Assembly (NCBI GenBank): GCA_036877525.1
Contig: JAZGTH010000121.1
Coordinates: 947,001-1,011,000, forward strand
Direction of reading: 5' to 3'
Length of the DNA stretch: 64,000 nt
DNA from: Chromobotia macracanthus
Lineage: Eukaryota > Chordata > Actinopteri > Cypriniformes > Botiidae
In this document: positions 37,330 to 46,960 of the stretch, in pieces
Numbering within the stretch: position 1 is the stretch's first letter
Layout: every line of letters begins with the position of its first letter
Made by a program: the position numbers and the translations under genes
The notes under the pieces: model-generated
Told to the model about the DNA's origin: nothing
The model's database searches: none
Seen by the model: the letters and a program-made list of their open reading frames with translations, nothing else

Positions 37330-37962
37330 TCCTTGCATCTGTCTCCGGCTTTGCGTCTCTCCAGGCACATTGCGCACATCCCGTTTGTTCTCCAGCGCTT
37401 CTTGTGGGTCGGTAAAGCAAATCATTGGCTGATGGGAGATGAGAGGCTGGAGGCTGGCGTTTCGCACCCGAGTCCGTGTGTTTACACTCGCAGTGTTCAA
37501 GTCAGACGAGCAGATGCGTCGGGACGATGGCGCGCCGCAGATAACAGCGGAGATTTCCGAGCCGTACGGTAGTGTTGCATGTACCGCTTACGGACAGTTT
37601 TTCCGCTTGTCTCGACGGGAATAACGCAATAAAATACTTCGCTTTCGGTTCGCCGAATATTGTAACGCATTATTAAAGAGTTGCGAAGAAAACGCGTTTG
37701 CTGGCGCGGAGTTGAGATGAACTTTACGCAGATTTCGGGTTGCCGTCACTAGGGACGGGACCGGGAAATATCAGGAGCGGACTGTGAAAGGAGGGACCTT
37801 TTTCTAACTTTGTGAAGTTTTAGGAGACGCTTACCTCCGCGTTTCACACTGTTTTACGCACTGTTTCATATATCCTCCGAGAAGCGCAAGGATTCAGCCA
37901 GACTGTAGCCGACTGGAGCGAGAGCACCTGGGGACATTTGGCAGAAGCGTGACCGGGTAAAG
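37330..37962 (+). promoter_or_regulatory. CpG-rich promoter and 5' UTR of the signal-peptide gene
   Basis: CpG is sharply enriched compared with the AT-rich flanks: nine CpG fall in 37501-37560 alone, and runs such as CGCGCCGC and GGCGCGGAG occur. An inverted CCAAT box (ATTGG) lies at 37424-37428. No convincing TATA box was seen at a useful spacing, which fits a dispersed CpG-island promoter. The transcription start is not visible; it probably lies between about 37430 and 37700. If it lies upstream of 37514, the ATGs at 37514 (ORF to 37624) and 37527 (six codons including stop) would also be in the leader. Confidence 0.6.
37717..37752 (+). promoter_or_regulatory. Upstream ORF of 11 codons in the 5' leader
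   Basis: ATG at 37717 with G at -3 reads MNFTQISGCRH and ends at TAG 37750-37752, about 210 bases before the main ATG at 37963. It lies in a different frame context and does not overlap the main ORF. If it is in the mature leader it could dampen translation of the main ORF. The start context is reasonable, but whether the leader includes it depends on the unmapped transcription start. Confidence 0.4.
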
Positions 37963-38050
37963 ATGCTCTCTGCTTGGATACAGCGCGGCCAGTCTCCCGC
38001 TTCCTTTCTCACTTTAGTTCTACTATACGGAACGTTTGCGATCCGTGCAG
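37963..38050 (+). CDS. First coding exon: signal peptide of an unidentified secreted or membrane protein
   Basis: The exon reads 29 codons plus one base. It starts at an ATG with A at -3 and is the first ATG after an in-frame TAG at 37906-37908. The peptide opens MLSAWIQRGQ, then has a hydrophobic stretch at residues 15-27 (FLTLVLLYGTFAI) and small residues suited to cleavage after A26 (TFA) or A29 (IRA). It is followed at once by CAG|GTACGT, a strong splice donor, which leaves a phase-1 intron. A phase-1 intron directly after a signal peptide is typical of modular receptors and adhesion proteins, such as Ig-superfamily, ERBB, ROR or EPH types. No downstream exon is recognisable up to 64000, so intron 1 is at least 26 kb. 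CpG-rich DNA upstream supports a promoter. Seen: ORF, stop, donor, hydrophobic core. Inferred: that it is expressed and secreted. I could not assign a family. Confidence 0.72.
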
Positions 38051-38056
38051 GTACGT
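38051..38056 (+). other. Splice donor of intron 1 (GTACGT)
   Basis: The exon ends ...GTGCAG and the intron begins GTACGT. It matches the vertebrate donor consensus at -3 to -1 (CAG) and at +1 to +6 except for C at +4. It sets the coding end at 38050 in phase 1. No acceptor that continues the frame was found by eye in the remaining 26 kb. Confidence 0.7.
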
Positions 38057-39225
38057 GCAACCTTTCCGTACTGTTATGCACTAGAAATTGTACAAATTAT
38101 TATTATTATTTACAGACTTCCTTATGCTTCCCGTATTAAACGTGCAGCAGATAAGATGGGATGCGTTTTCCAAACACGCACGTAAACGTACCCACCCAAA
38201 AACAGAGAAGTTTAGCGACAATGAGGTCGTCAAGCAGGATAAGTATTTCACCACCTCTGTCGATTAGATTAAGACTATCATTTACTATTATCCGTAAATA
38301 ACGAGGTTTTCTGGCTTTATGTATAAGCGTGACATGGTCCATGGTTTGTTTGTGAAGAAGGACCCTGATTTTTTTTTTTTTTTGGAAAAACTTTGCATGG
38401 AAAAATACTTGAAATATAGCAGACACATAATATTTAGGAACAGTAGGTGATAATACAAGCCCTTATGTTGATCCGTTTTTACTAAACGTGTCGATGCACT
38501 TTCTCCAATAGTGGCACAGGTGGCACTGTTCATTATAAACGTTCAATCTTGTGCAGTCATTTAGAAGAGAGCTGTCTGTCTGTCTGTCTGTCTGTCTGTT
38601 TATTGCATGGCAGTGTGATAGGTATCTAAGAAGCAAGACTGCTGCATGTGTACTCATCTTCATCACTTCAGAGAGAAACACTCAGATCTCTGCTTGCGGG
38701 GAAAAGCGAACCCCTGGTGTCCCCATAATAATTAAGCTTTAACTCAATGCCATCCTGGCTTCAGAGTGTGAGGGAGAGAGAAAATATAAACCTTTGTTAA
38801 AAGAAAACATCTGAGAGAAAGCAGAGAAGTGTCGGGATTTAAAACGTTAAATCTTCGCTCTGTTATTTCACTTTATAATTGATGTCATTTAGGATTATAT
38901 TTAGCAAATGTTGTTGATTAAGCGCTGGTGAAAGTGTTTAAGCAGATTGATTTTCAAGGCCTACTTTTGTCACAGAGTAATTCATTTTAGTAACATTGCG
39001 TTACGAAGCTATTAAGTAGTGTAATTGAGTTTTTGTTTGTAATCTAATGTGCTTTAATGTCAAGGCCTGCGATGCCCTATCATAACACTAAACAAAAGTG
39101 AAACAAAGTTGATTTACTTCTGTGTGCTAATGCTTGATCTAATGAAGTAACCAAACCATCTGTGGACATATTTGACAGACATGATATTGCTGTCTTAAGA
39201 ATTATTTTTAAGTGGCTAATCAACT
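38057..39225. other. Start of intron 1, non-coding
   Basis: Unique sequence without recognised exon. A T-run of about 17 lies at 38369-38385. First few hundred bases keep some CpG (CACGCACGTAAACGTACC at about 38175). Confidence 0.5.
38571..38599 (+). repeat. (TCTG)n microsatellite in intron 1
   Basis: About seven TCTG/TGTC units run without interruption some 520 bp downstream of the exon-1 donor. Likely polymorphic in length. Confidence 0.95.
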
Positions 39226-39386
39226 ACATTTACATTACATGTATGCATTTGGCAGACACTTTAATCCAAAGTGACATACAGTGCATTCACCCTATATGTT
39301 TTTTTATCAGTAAGTGTGTTCCCTGGGAACCGAACCCATAACCTTTGCGCTGCTAATGCAATGCTCTGCCATTTGAGCTACAGGAA
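39226..39386 (-). repeat. HAmo-type SINE on the minus strand
   Basis: Read on the plus strand: ACATTTACATTACATGTATG then CATTTGGCAGACACTTTAAT (the inverted tail), GGGAACCGAACCC at about 39332-39344 (inverted B box), and CTGCCATTTGAGCTACAGGA (inverted A box and head). Full-length but diverged. Its head is the seed of the 28-bp array that follows. Confidence 0.85.
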
Positions 39387-39612
39387 AACTTTAACCAGAT
39401 TGAGCTACAGGAACAGTTTTAACCAGATTGAGCTACAAGAACACTTTTAACCAGATTGAGCTACAGAAACAGTTTTAACCAGATCGAGCTACAAGAACAC
39501 TTTTAACCAGATTGAGCTACAGGAACACTTTTAACCAGATTGAGCTATATAAACACTTTTAACCAGAATGAGCTACAGGAACAGTTTTAACCAGATCGAG
39601 CTACAGGAACAT
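39372..39612 (-). repeat. 28-bp minisatellite, nine units, seeded by a SINE head
   Basis: TGAGCTA/CGAGCTA anchors occur at 39374, 39401, 39429, 39457, 39485, 39513, 39541, 39569 and 39597: one 27-base step, then seven steps of exactly 28. Each unit is [T/C]GAGCTACAGGAACA followed by [C/G]TTTTAACCAGAT. On the minus strand, unit junctions read CCTGTAGCTCAATCTGG, the SINE head plus an A-box-like core. The array lies directly upstream of the SINE in its own orientation. Confidence 0.9.
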
Positions 39613-40660
39613 GAAAATCTTTTAGCAATTGCAGGAGAGACTTTGCAAGTAGATCATGTTGTGATGTGTTTTCTGCATGAAGGCTAGCCTACTTTCTGTC
39701 TGACCTTAGAAGTGACAGGAAGCAATGAAGCATATAAAAAATCTCTCCCACTTTGCCCTCTCCCCACATATGCTTTCAGATTGACATTCACTGAGTTTAC
39801 ATGATTGTTTTCCCTTGGTAAAAAGACATCAAGAAGAAAAAATGACAGGTTAACATAACTTTGGTGTGTATGTGTAGATATGTCCCATTTAGAAAATTTA
39901 CATTTCTGCAAACAGAATTGCATCAAGACTTTAATTTTAACTTTGAGCCAAAGTGTCTCTCAGTGTGATGCTGATGCCGACATTTATCTTCAATTTATCT
40001 TCTCTCACATTATGTCCGTTCCTTCCTCTCCTCTTTGTCTGTCTGTCTGTATTGTGGATGTGCTGAGCTCAGATTTCCTGAATGCTACAGCTTTCTCACT
40101 GTTGACATACACATTAATTACCCAGACAGCCAGGAACCCACCGCTGGCTTCTTTGCCCCATCAGCTTTTCTGCTCCCTGCTTGATTTGTGTATGTGTGTA
40201 TATGCATGTGTGTTTGTTCGGCATAACATCCACGTATGCATGCTTGAGCAAGAAGAGTGACGGGAGATGTGTGCTGTTGTGTATGTATTGGAGTCACACA
40301 GTCTGGACTGGCATGTACGTGCACATGTTGTGGGTGCTGGAGAACATAACACACTCATAAATGCTCTGAACAAAATATAAACTTTTGATTATTATTGTTT
40401 GGACTGTATAAGGAGGATTAAATGCGTGAGATTCTGCTGTAGCCTTACTGTGAAGCATCACAGGTAGACAAGTGGGTGTGGCAGGGGTCATGCTGGAGTG
40501 GTTAAGGTCAAGATGGAGGAGGGAGGTATGACCCCCCGCCCCATCCTGTTTAGAGAGCATAACATGTTGGATCCTCCCAACTGATCATCGGAGTTCTTCG
40601 CTGGTAGTTCAGCATGTGGGGGTGTAATTGGTTATCTTTGGGAGGAGGTGTCTCTGTCCA
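39613..40660. other. Intronic non-coding stretch
   Basis: No recognised exon or repeat family. GT-rich and TG-rich between 40180 and 40340, giving overlapping spurious ORFs. Confidence 0.45.
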
Positions 40661-40990
40661 GTTACACTTTATTTTGATTGTCCGCCTTAGACATATCACT
40701 AACCATAAGTAACTTTGCAACTTCATGTCAACTTAGTCTCATTAATTTGCAGCTACATGTCAGCTATCTCTGAAACTGTTAGGTTAGGGTTGGTAGAATA
40801 AGTTGACATGTGCTTGCAAAGTTAATTATAGTCAGAAGAATGCCTGTTGGGGGACTATCAAAATAAAGTGTTAGTAGACATTAAGCAGATAGTCTACTAT
40901 TACTCTAATAAGATAGCTGACATGTATTGGCAAAGTTAATTATAGTTAGTAGAGTGTTTAAAGTGGACTATCATAATAAAGTGTCTCTTA
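40661..40990. repeat. ACACTTTATT inverted-end element
   Basis: Left end TACACTTTATTTTGATTGTC and right end GGACTATCATAATAAAGTGT are inverted copies (about 17 of 20 positions). Inside are AAGTAACTTTGCAACTTCAT, GGTTAGGGTTGGTAGAATAA and a second GGGGACTATCAAAATAAAGT, so the element has an internal duplicated end. I recognise the family from cyprinid genomes; no ORF. Confidence 0.8.
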
Positions 40991-43712
40991 GTCCTCTGCC
41001 CTGCAGTCAAGTTTGGAGTAAAGATGCCATTAAACATTATGAATTTCAGTCATGCATATAACAAAACTTCTGAGAAAACTGAAGCAGAATGAAACTTGTG
41101 AAGTAAGACGAGAACTAGTAAGCCTTGTAATTAGGTTTAGAGGGAGAAAAGAAAGAAATAAGAAAGAAAGAATGCTTAGATCTGCAAGACGGCTGGCAGA
41201 GATTTGAACTGCCAGTCTTGTGGTGTGCATTAGCTTTATGGCCGCTGTGGGAGGCAGAGAGAGGGGTGAGTGGAGGGCACTGGAGGAGATCACTGGTTTT
41301 CACTCACCCCCATACTGTATTATTCATCACTGTAAAGTGGAACTCTTTAATATTTTAAAGGGGTTTATGGTTGTGTGTGATCTGTTTATGATACAATGGA
41401 TTCCTGAAGTGGTGTTAGACTGCGTCCTGTCTGCATGCGGGTGTTGAGTGTAGTGTATGTCAGGAGAGTAACTTGATAAGTATTGTAGTTGGGTTAGTGC
41501 CTGGCAGGGGTTAAATTTGTATTTTGAAAGTGTGGGAACCTTTAAAACTGGTGATGATTCTGGCGCCTTATAATTACCTTAAGAATAATCATCTTTATTG
41601 AATATATATAAATATATGTTGAACATATTTAACATGGTCAATATATAAATGTCACCAAAGAGTATTTGATATGTAGAATGATTGTTGCTTTTAATGCAAA
41701 ACTCGCCTGTGTATAAACATTTTCACAAACCAATCAAAAAACAGCATATTAATGAGTATGCATGCAATGACTTGGTTGTGTTTTTTATGGTTTCATTCAG
41801 CCATGGAGCAAGGTGGAGCTCCATGCTCAGATATCACTTCTGTCAGTGACCTCCCCTGCCAGGGCTTTTCTGTTAGCAAATACACTTGCTTACTGGGGAT
41901 AGAATGTGCAGGGCCTCAAATTCATTTCTTAAAATGGGGGAACCCTCTTGAAAGATTCATATGGGGAGGGGGTGTGCCATGCAACCATGTGGCAATTTAG
42001 GTTAGGTTTACACATTTTCAACCAAAAACTGAAAACTTGTTATGAGATTTGGCTGTTTGTTTAGACAACAATGGCATTTTGGGGAAGTTTTTGAAAATTA
42101 TAAATCTCTATAAATGAGGGGAAATGCAACATGAAACTTTTTGATAATGCAAAAGTAAAACTTTTCAGTTTCTCAGTACATCGTTGTCACGTAAACGTAA
42201 CCTCGAACATTTGCATTTTTATTTTGTTGTTTCACATTTACATAAATTTGCAATCAACAACTACTTAACAGGTGGTTAAGCCAACAAGTCAATACTGCGA
42301 GAAAATGGAAATGGAAAGGATTCAAAAACAAACACATTTTTGTTTCTTTGTTTCCCCAAGAACACTGTTTCCACGTAAAAACCAGAAGTTCTTTTGATAC
42401 TGAAACTCGATTTCATGCTGAATGTCAGGGTGTGAATTTTACGTGTACATGTGCTTCTGTGGTAGGTTATATGTGTGTGCAGCACAAAGATAAGACAGTG
42501 CAGACATATTCATCTAAGGCTTAAAAGCAAAAGGCAGATAGAGAGTGAAAGTGAGAGAAATATATCTAAGAGAGATGTATTGAGATAGATGGAGCCCAGG
42601 GATTGCCTTTTAAATAGACTTTATTAAAAAATAGAGTGTGAGAGTGAAAAGTCAGGAGTCAGAAGCATTGGCATTCAGGCATCATTAAGTCTCTGGCACA
42701 CTCTGAGAGACGAAAACTGGGAGAGAGAAGGAAAGAGAGTGAGGAATGGTGACAGAGAAGAGCGTGTGATGAACAGATCGTTGAGTGGAGATGTTTTTAT
42801 TAAGGTTCTTATCGATGCTTGGAGCTCTCTGTATTAATGGTGGACATTTTTAATGCTTTGCCAATACTGTGCGTGTACACCGCCATAAATCTGCAACAAA
42901 CAGGAGAGATGGAGCCGGTGAGAGAGGAAGGAGGAGAGAGGAGACTGGGTTAAAAAGATATATTAAAAAACATGTGGTGGAGTTGTAATTGCAGGGGAAA
43001 GTTTCACTTCATGGCAGGAGGATAAATGAACAAACAGAGGGACAAAAAGCACTGGAAAGAGTCTTGAGGGAAGACAGTAGCTCTGTTCTGCTCTTCTAAG
43101 GCAGCAACCTTAATGAAATTGGTATCTTTGAGCTATGCTGCCTGCCTTCCTATGATACCTTAAAATGCTGTCTTCGTAGGCAGCTCGGTAGGTTTTGGAA
43201 CAGAGTGAGCGTGTGTAAAGCGATAGATGAATGGATGATGGGAAAGAAAAGAAAGAGACTTTAATGAAGTCGGGGAGTGGATGGTTGAATGAGATAGAAG
43301 AGAGACTCTTCACCCCACCCGGGTTACAGCAGCTGGGTGGTGGTGGACGTGGGTCGAGGGGTGGAGAGTGACGGGGTCTGTAGAAGAATGGCTCAGTAGG
43401 GTGGCTTTGTGTCGGGGCTGAATAGGGAGCTGAATGAGGCTCTTTTCTGCCACTGTGTGTGGGGTGTTTGTGGGGTGAGGAGGGTGAGGGAGGAGGGGTC
43501 AGTGTGTTTGCAACTTGTTTAGCTAGTGAGAGAGTGACTGATGGTGTGTGTTTGTGTTTCCTCCGTCTCGGTTTTCCTTTCATAGCCACACTTCTTATTC
43601 AGTCACCCTTAACATTACTGTAAAGAGCTGACACGTTTAGGTCAGAATTAATTGTCCTTCACTGTACATTCTGTAAGTTTGGCCCTTTCATCTTTTTTCT
43701 TCTAACACAGAT
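40991..43712. other. Intronic non-coding stretch
   Basis: No supported exon. 42590-42960 holds a unique block (CGTTGAGTGGAGATG, TTATTAAGGTTCTTATCGAT, CGTGTACACCGCCATAAATC) of possible regulatory nature among purine-rich GAGAGA tracts. 43240-43570 is G-rich/purine-rich, so the minus strand has a proline-rich open frame (43110-43589) that I consider spurious. Confidence 0.4.
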
Positions 43713-43844
43713 GCTCTTGAAGCTCAAAATGGTAGAGTAGCAACTACAGCAGCAAGGTCATGGGTTTGAACCCAGGGAACACACATACTGATGTGTAACT
43801 TGAATTTACTGTAAACACATCAAACAAATGCATAGATGTAAATG
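43713..43844 (+). repeat. HAmo-type SINE, internally deleted
   Basis: Head GCTCTTGAAGCTCAAAATGG with TAGAGTAG, B box GGGTTTGAACCC at about 43762-43773, then ACACATACTGATGTGTAACT and TTACTGTAAACACATCAAAC. The usual AGTCGCTTTGGATAAAAGCG core of the tail is missing; the end ATGCATAGATGTAAATG is present. Confidence 0.8.
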
Positions 43845-45402
43845 TGACATCAACCTGATGACTTCATGCATTAAATCAGAAACTTCCTTGCTTGAAAACA
43901 TGCGATGGCTGAACATTTCACAATGAGCCAGACAGACACAATTATGCCAAGCCAACAGTGACTTTAGCCGACAGTCTTTCCTCAGGCTCAGGGTAGAGGC
44001 TGCTGTGCCTGGCAGAGTCCAGAGATTACTGCGTACAGTGGAATCCTTTCCAAACCCAACAGCATGACAAACATCTAGGAGCATCAGTCTCTCACTCTTA
44101 GTCTGCTGAATTGTTTGCTTTGACAGTATTCAGCTGTGCCGGCTGGAAAACCGATACCTTCATTTTGATTGATAGATGGAAGTGACAAGAAAGTTGGTCT
44201 TTTTTTGCTACACTCTCTGTTTTTAGGCTCAGTTCTCTAAGCTGCTCTTGAGTCTGTCTGACAAGCTGACTGCTTGCGTCAGGCTCCTGAGAGTAATATA
44301 TGAAAGTTAAAAGAGTTATAAAAATCAGTAAAGGGCCTCCAAGTCAGACCCCCTGTTGGTGCCAGTGGGGGTCTGGATAGCATGTCAGATTCCTTTCGGC
44401 AGGGGTCTGGAAGTGGTGGTGCCAGGGCCACGTGAATGGGTCTCCTGCAGTTCACCTGCCTTTGTGTTTACTGCCTTGAAAGAGAGACGTTTTGAGGCCA
44501 TGGAGATTTCCTTCATCTTGTTAGCCTTCACAAGTTCAGCCCAGTCCATGCCTGAAGATTAGACCTCAGCCAGTCTGTGGTATGTGACAGTACATTTACT
44601 TTCTGTCTCTTATTTAGGCAAATATTTCGTGTTTACTGTTTTAAAGCTGTATTTCAGGTTTACGTTAATGTAAAACATAACTTTTTTAAAGTATAAGATT
44701 TTCCAAGACATTATTTCTGTAGTCAGAAAAAAGTTAAAAACCAGAAACCACAAAAACTTTTTACTTGTCTGTGAAATCCTTTTCCTGTTTTATGTTTGCT
44801 CACTCCATCATGCTCTTATTTTTTTGGCTCCTTCATTGTGATGGGGGTTTGTGGAGTTGCTTTTTGGAAGGCAGCATGGAGAATCCTATCTTTCTGAGCT
44901 TAACGCCTATTAAGGCTCCCATCTGCCTCTGGGGTAGAGGAATACTGGGGGAGTATTTTTGGGGGGGTTTATTAGGGTCTTCTGTGGTTTGCATGCTACA
45001 ATAGGGCCTTCTGGGAGGGACATCACACCAAGAACACACACATACACACACATGTCAGCTCACCGGCTGGTTTTCAATGTTGAAGTGCTGGAACAAAACG
45101 TCCCTGTGTGTGTGGCATGCTGCTTAGGGCAGTCTGATGGTGTGTGACCAAAGAGTAATTTTCTTTTGTGACGTTGCTCTAGTTTTCTTTGTGACAGATG
45201 TAGAAGGCCACACACAATGTACTTTGTAAACGAGCGACCCTACCTAACCAGGAAATGAGAATGTGGCGTTTGACACGTGTATAAACGTAGATAAATGAAT
45301 ATGATATGAAGAGGTTTTCAGGTGGGGTTTCACAGCGAAACGCAATGCAATAAATTTGTCACACAGGGAGTTCAACTGACATATGTGGTCGTACTGTGTC
45401 CC
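43845..45402. other. Intronic non-coding stretch
   Basis: No exon recognised. 44330-44560 has a plus-strand open frame of 68 codons without motif. GC content is somewhat raised from 44340 to 44560 and at 44830-45030. Confidence 0.45.
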
Positions 45403-45598
45403 TTAAAGGGATAATTCACCCAAAAATGAAATGATTTATAATTTACTCACCCTCATGTCATTGACTTTTTCCTCTGCCGAACACAAAAGGAGATATTTTG
45501 AGAAATGTCTCAGTGGTTTTGTGTCCATACAGTGGGAGTCAGTGAATACCATTGTTGTTTGGTTACCAAATAATTTCTTTTGTGGTTCATCCCTTTAA
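45403..45598. repeat. TTAAAGGG...CCCTTTAA palindromic MITE-like element, copy B
   Basis: Left end TTAAAGGGATAATTCACCCA, right end GTGGTTCATCCCTTTAA. Interior AATTTACTCACCCTCATGTC, GAGATATTTTGAGAAATGTC and ATTGTTGTTTGGTTACCAAA match the family and are the inverse of copy A at 880-1149. Confidence 0.8.
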
Positions 45599-46642
45599 CT
45601 ATCATTCAGTCATGAATGCATTGACATCCACTCATTTCACATAAAAGCAGGATTATTACAACAGCTCTGGTTTTACAGTCAACACCTTAGGAATGACTCT
45701 TTAATGGACTTTGGCTGTACCCAGGCTGCTGGGCTTATTCTGGAAAAAACAGAATTGTAATGCTTAATCCTCTCAGAGTGTGTCTTGTTGTGGCTTCCAC
45801 ACCCAGTTGGCATGATTCTAGTTTTACTTTTCAGTTTAGCCTGGATTTCTTGTGGGGTGGTTAATATTCCACTCCTGGACTGATATAGAAGAACCTGATT
45901 CAGGGTGATGGAAAGTGAAGAGGAGTCGAAGCAAGCACAATAGATCCACTAACTAGGGTTCACAAGAAGGTCACATCCACACGGCCTGTCAATCATATGT
46001 TTTCACAGCCCTTGCTCGTGCAGAATCGAATGTTTTGCTTTGCGTTTTTACTGTATTTTACTAATTGATTAATCAATTATTTCCTTGATGAAATTTTTTA
46101 TGTTTCTTCTTCTTTATTTTTTTTAATTGATAAATGAAAATACAACATTTTTTCACATTGTTCCCCATAAAAGCTTAACAGCATTACCTAGCTGTTGACA
46201 AAAAGACTGGTTTTGAATTCATAACATGTAAGAATATAAATATATATTTGAAGGTTAGTTATGCACTGGGGAAAACATCTGTCAATCGCATTACAGCAAA
46301 AGCAATCTCTCAGCACCTGATGCTGTGGGCTGCCCACATGAAACTTATATTAGATTCTTTGAAGCATTTTATAAAGTGCTCCAGTGTATTGGACGTTTTG
46401 GGTCATGCTTTTTCTGCAGCATCTCTGTGGCCTCTGTGGTCATTTTTCAAATTCGTTTTTTTCAATAGACGTGCCTTTTTTCCTTGCCTAATGCATGGGT
46501 TTTCTGCGTATGTGCTTGTATTTTATATTTATGCCCACCTCTGCTGTTCCCCAAGCTTCTTACCTGCTGATGGGCAGATGGATAGCATGGCTCACCTCAC
46601 TTTCACCTCTCTGCTTCGATTAGCAGGTGAGCTGAACGTGTA
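45599..46642. other. Intronic non-coding stretch
   Basis: No supported feature. An open frame of 163 codons (46248-46739, +) runs on into the neighbouring repeat, which argues against it being a gene. Confidence 0.5.
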
Positions 46643-46960
46643 CACAGCTAACAAGCAATGTTCTCAGAACATGTTCCCTAAAGTTTCTCTCAAAGCTATC
46701 AAAACACATAGCTGCAGTAACATTAGTACAACTTTTTAACATTATATATCATATATATCAAAAACGTTATTCTTAAGTTGTTAGTGAAATGTTTTCAAAA
46801 TGTTAGAGAGTTAAACATTTTTGAATAGCATTCTCAAAAGCAAACAATAACATTAATTAATTAATCTCAAAAACTGGACATTTTGAATGTTACTAGAACT
46901 TTCAAAATACCATTGTATAAGCAAACATTATGGAAGCGTTTTTATTGTTAGGTAGCTAGC
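46643..46960 (+). repeat. AACGTT palindromic element, copy 12 (near full length)
   Basis: CACAGCTAACAAGCAATGTT at the left, TTATTGTTAGGTAGCTAGC at the right. Interior has CATTATATATCATATATATC, TTATTCTTAAGTTGTTAGTG and ACTGGACATTTTGAATGTT. Shows the unexpanded TATATATCATATATC core that is a microsatellite in copies 10 and 11. Confidence 0.85.

Noticed and set aside
43110..43589. 159-codon proline-rich open frame on the minus strand
   Set aside because: It is the reverse of a G-rich, purine-rich tract, which avoids stops by composition. No domain, no splice context, and its far end lies in ordinary intron sequence.
46248..46739. 163-codon open frame, the longest in the window
   Set aside because: No domain or splice signals; the last 30 codons are palindromic element copy 12.
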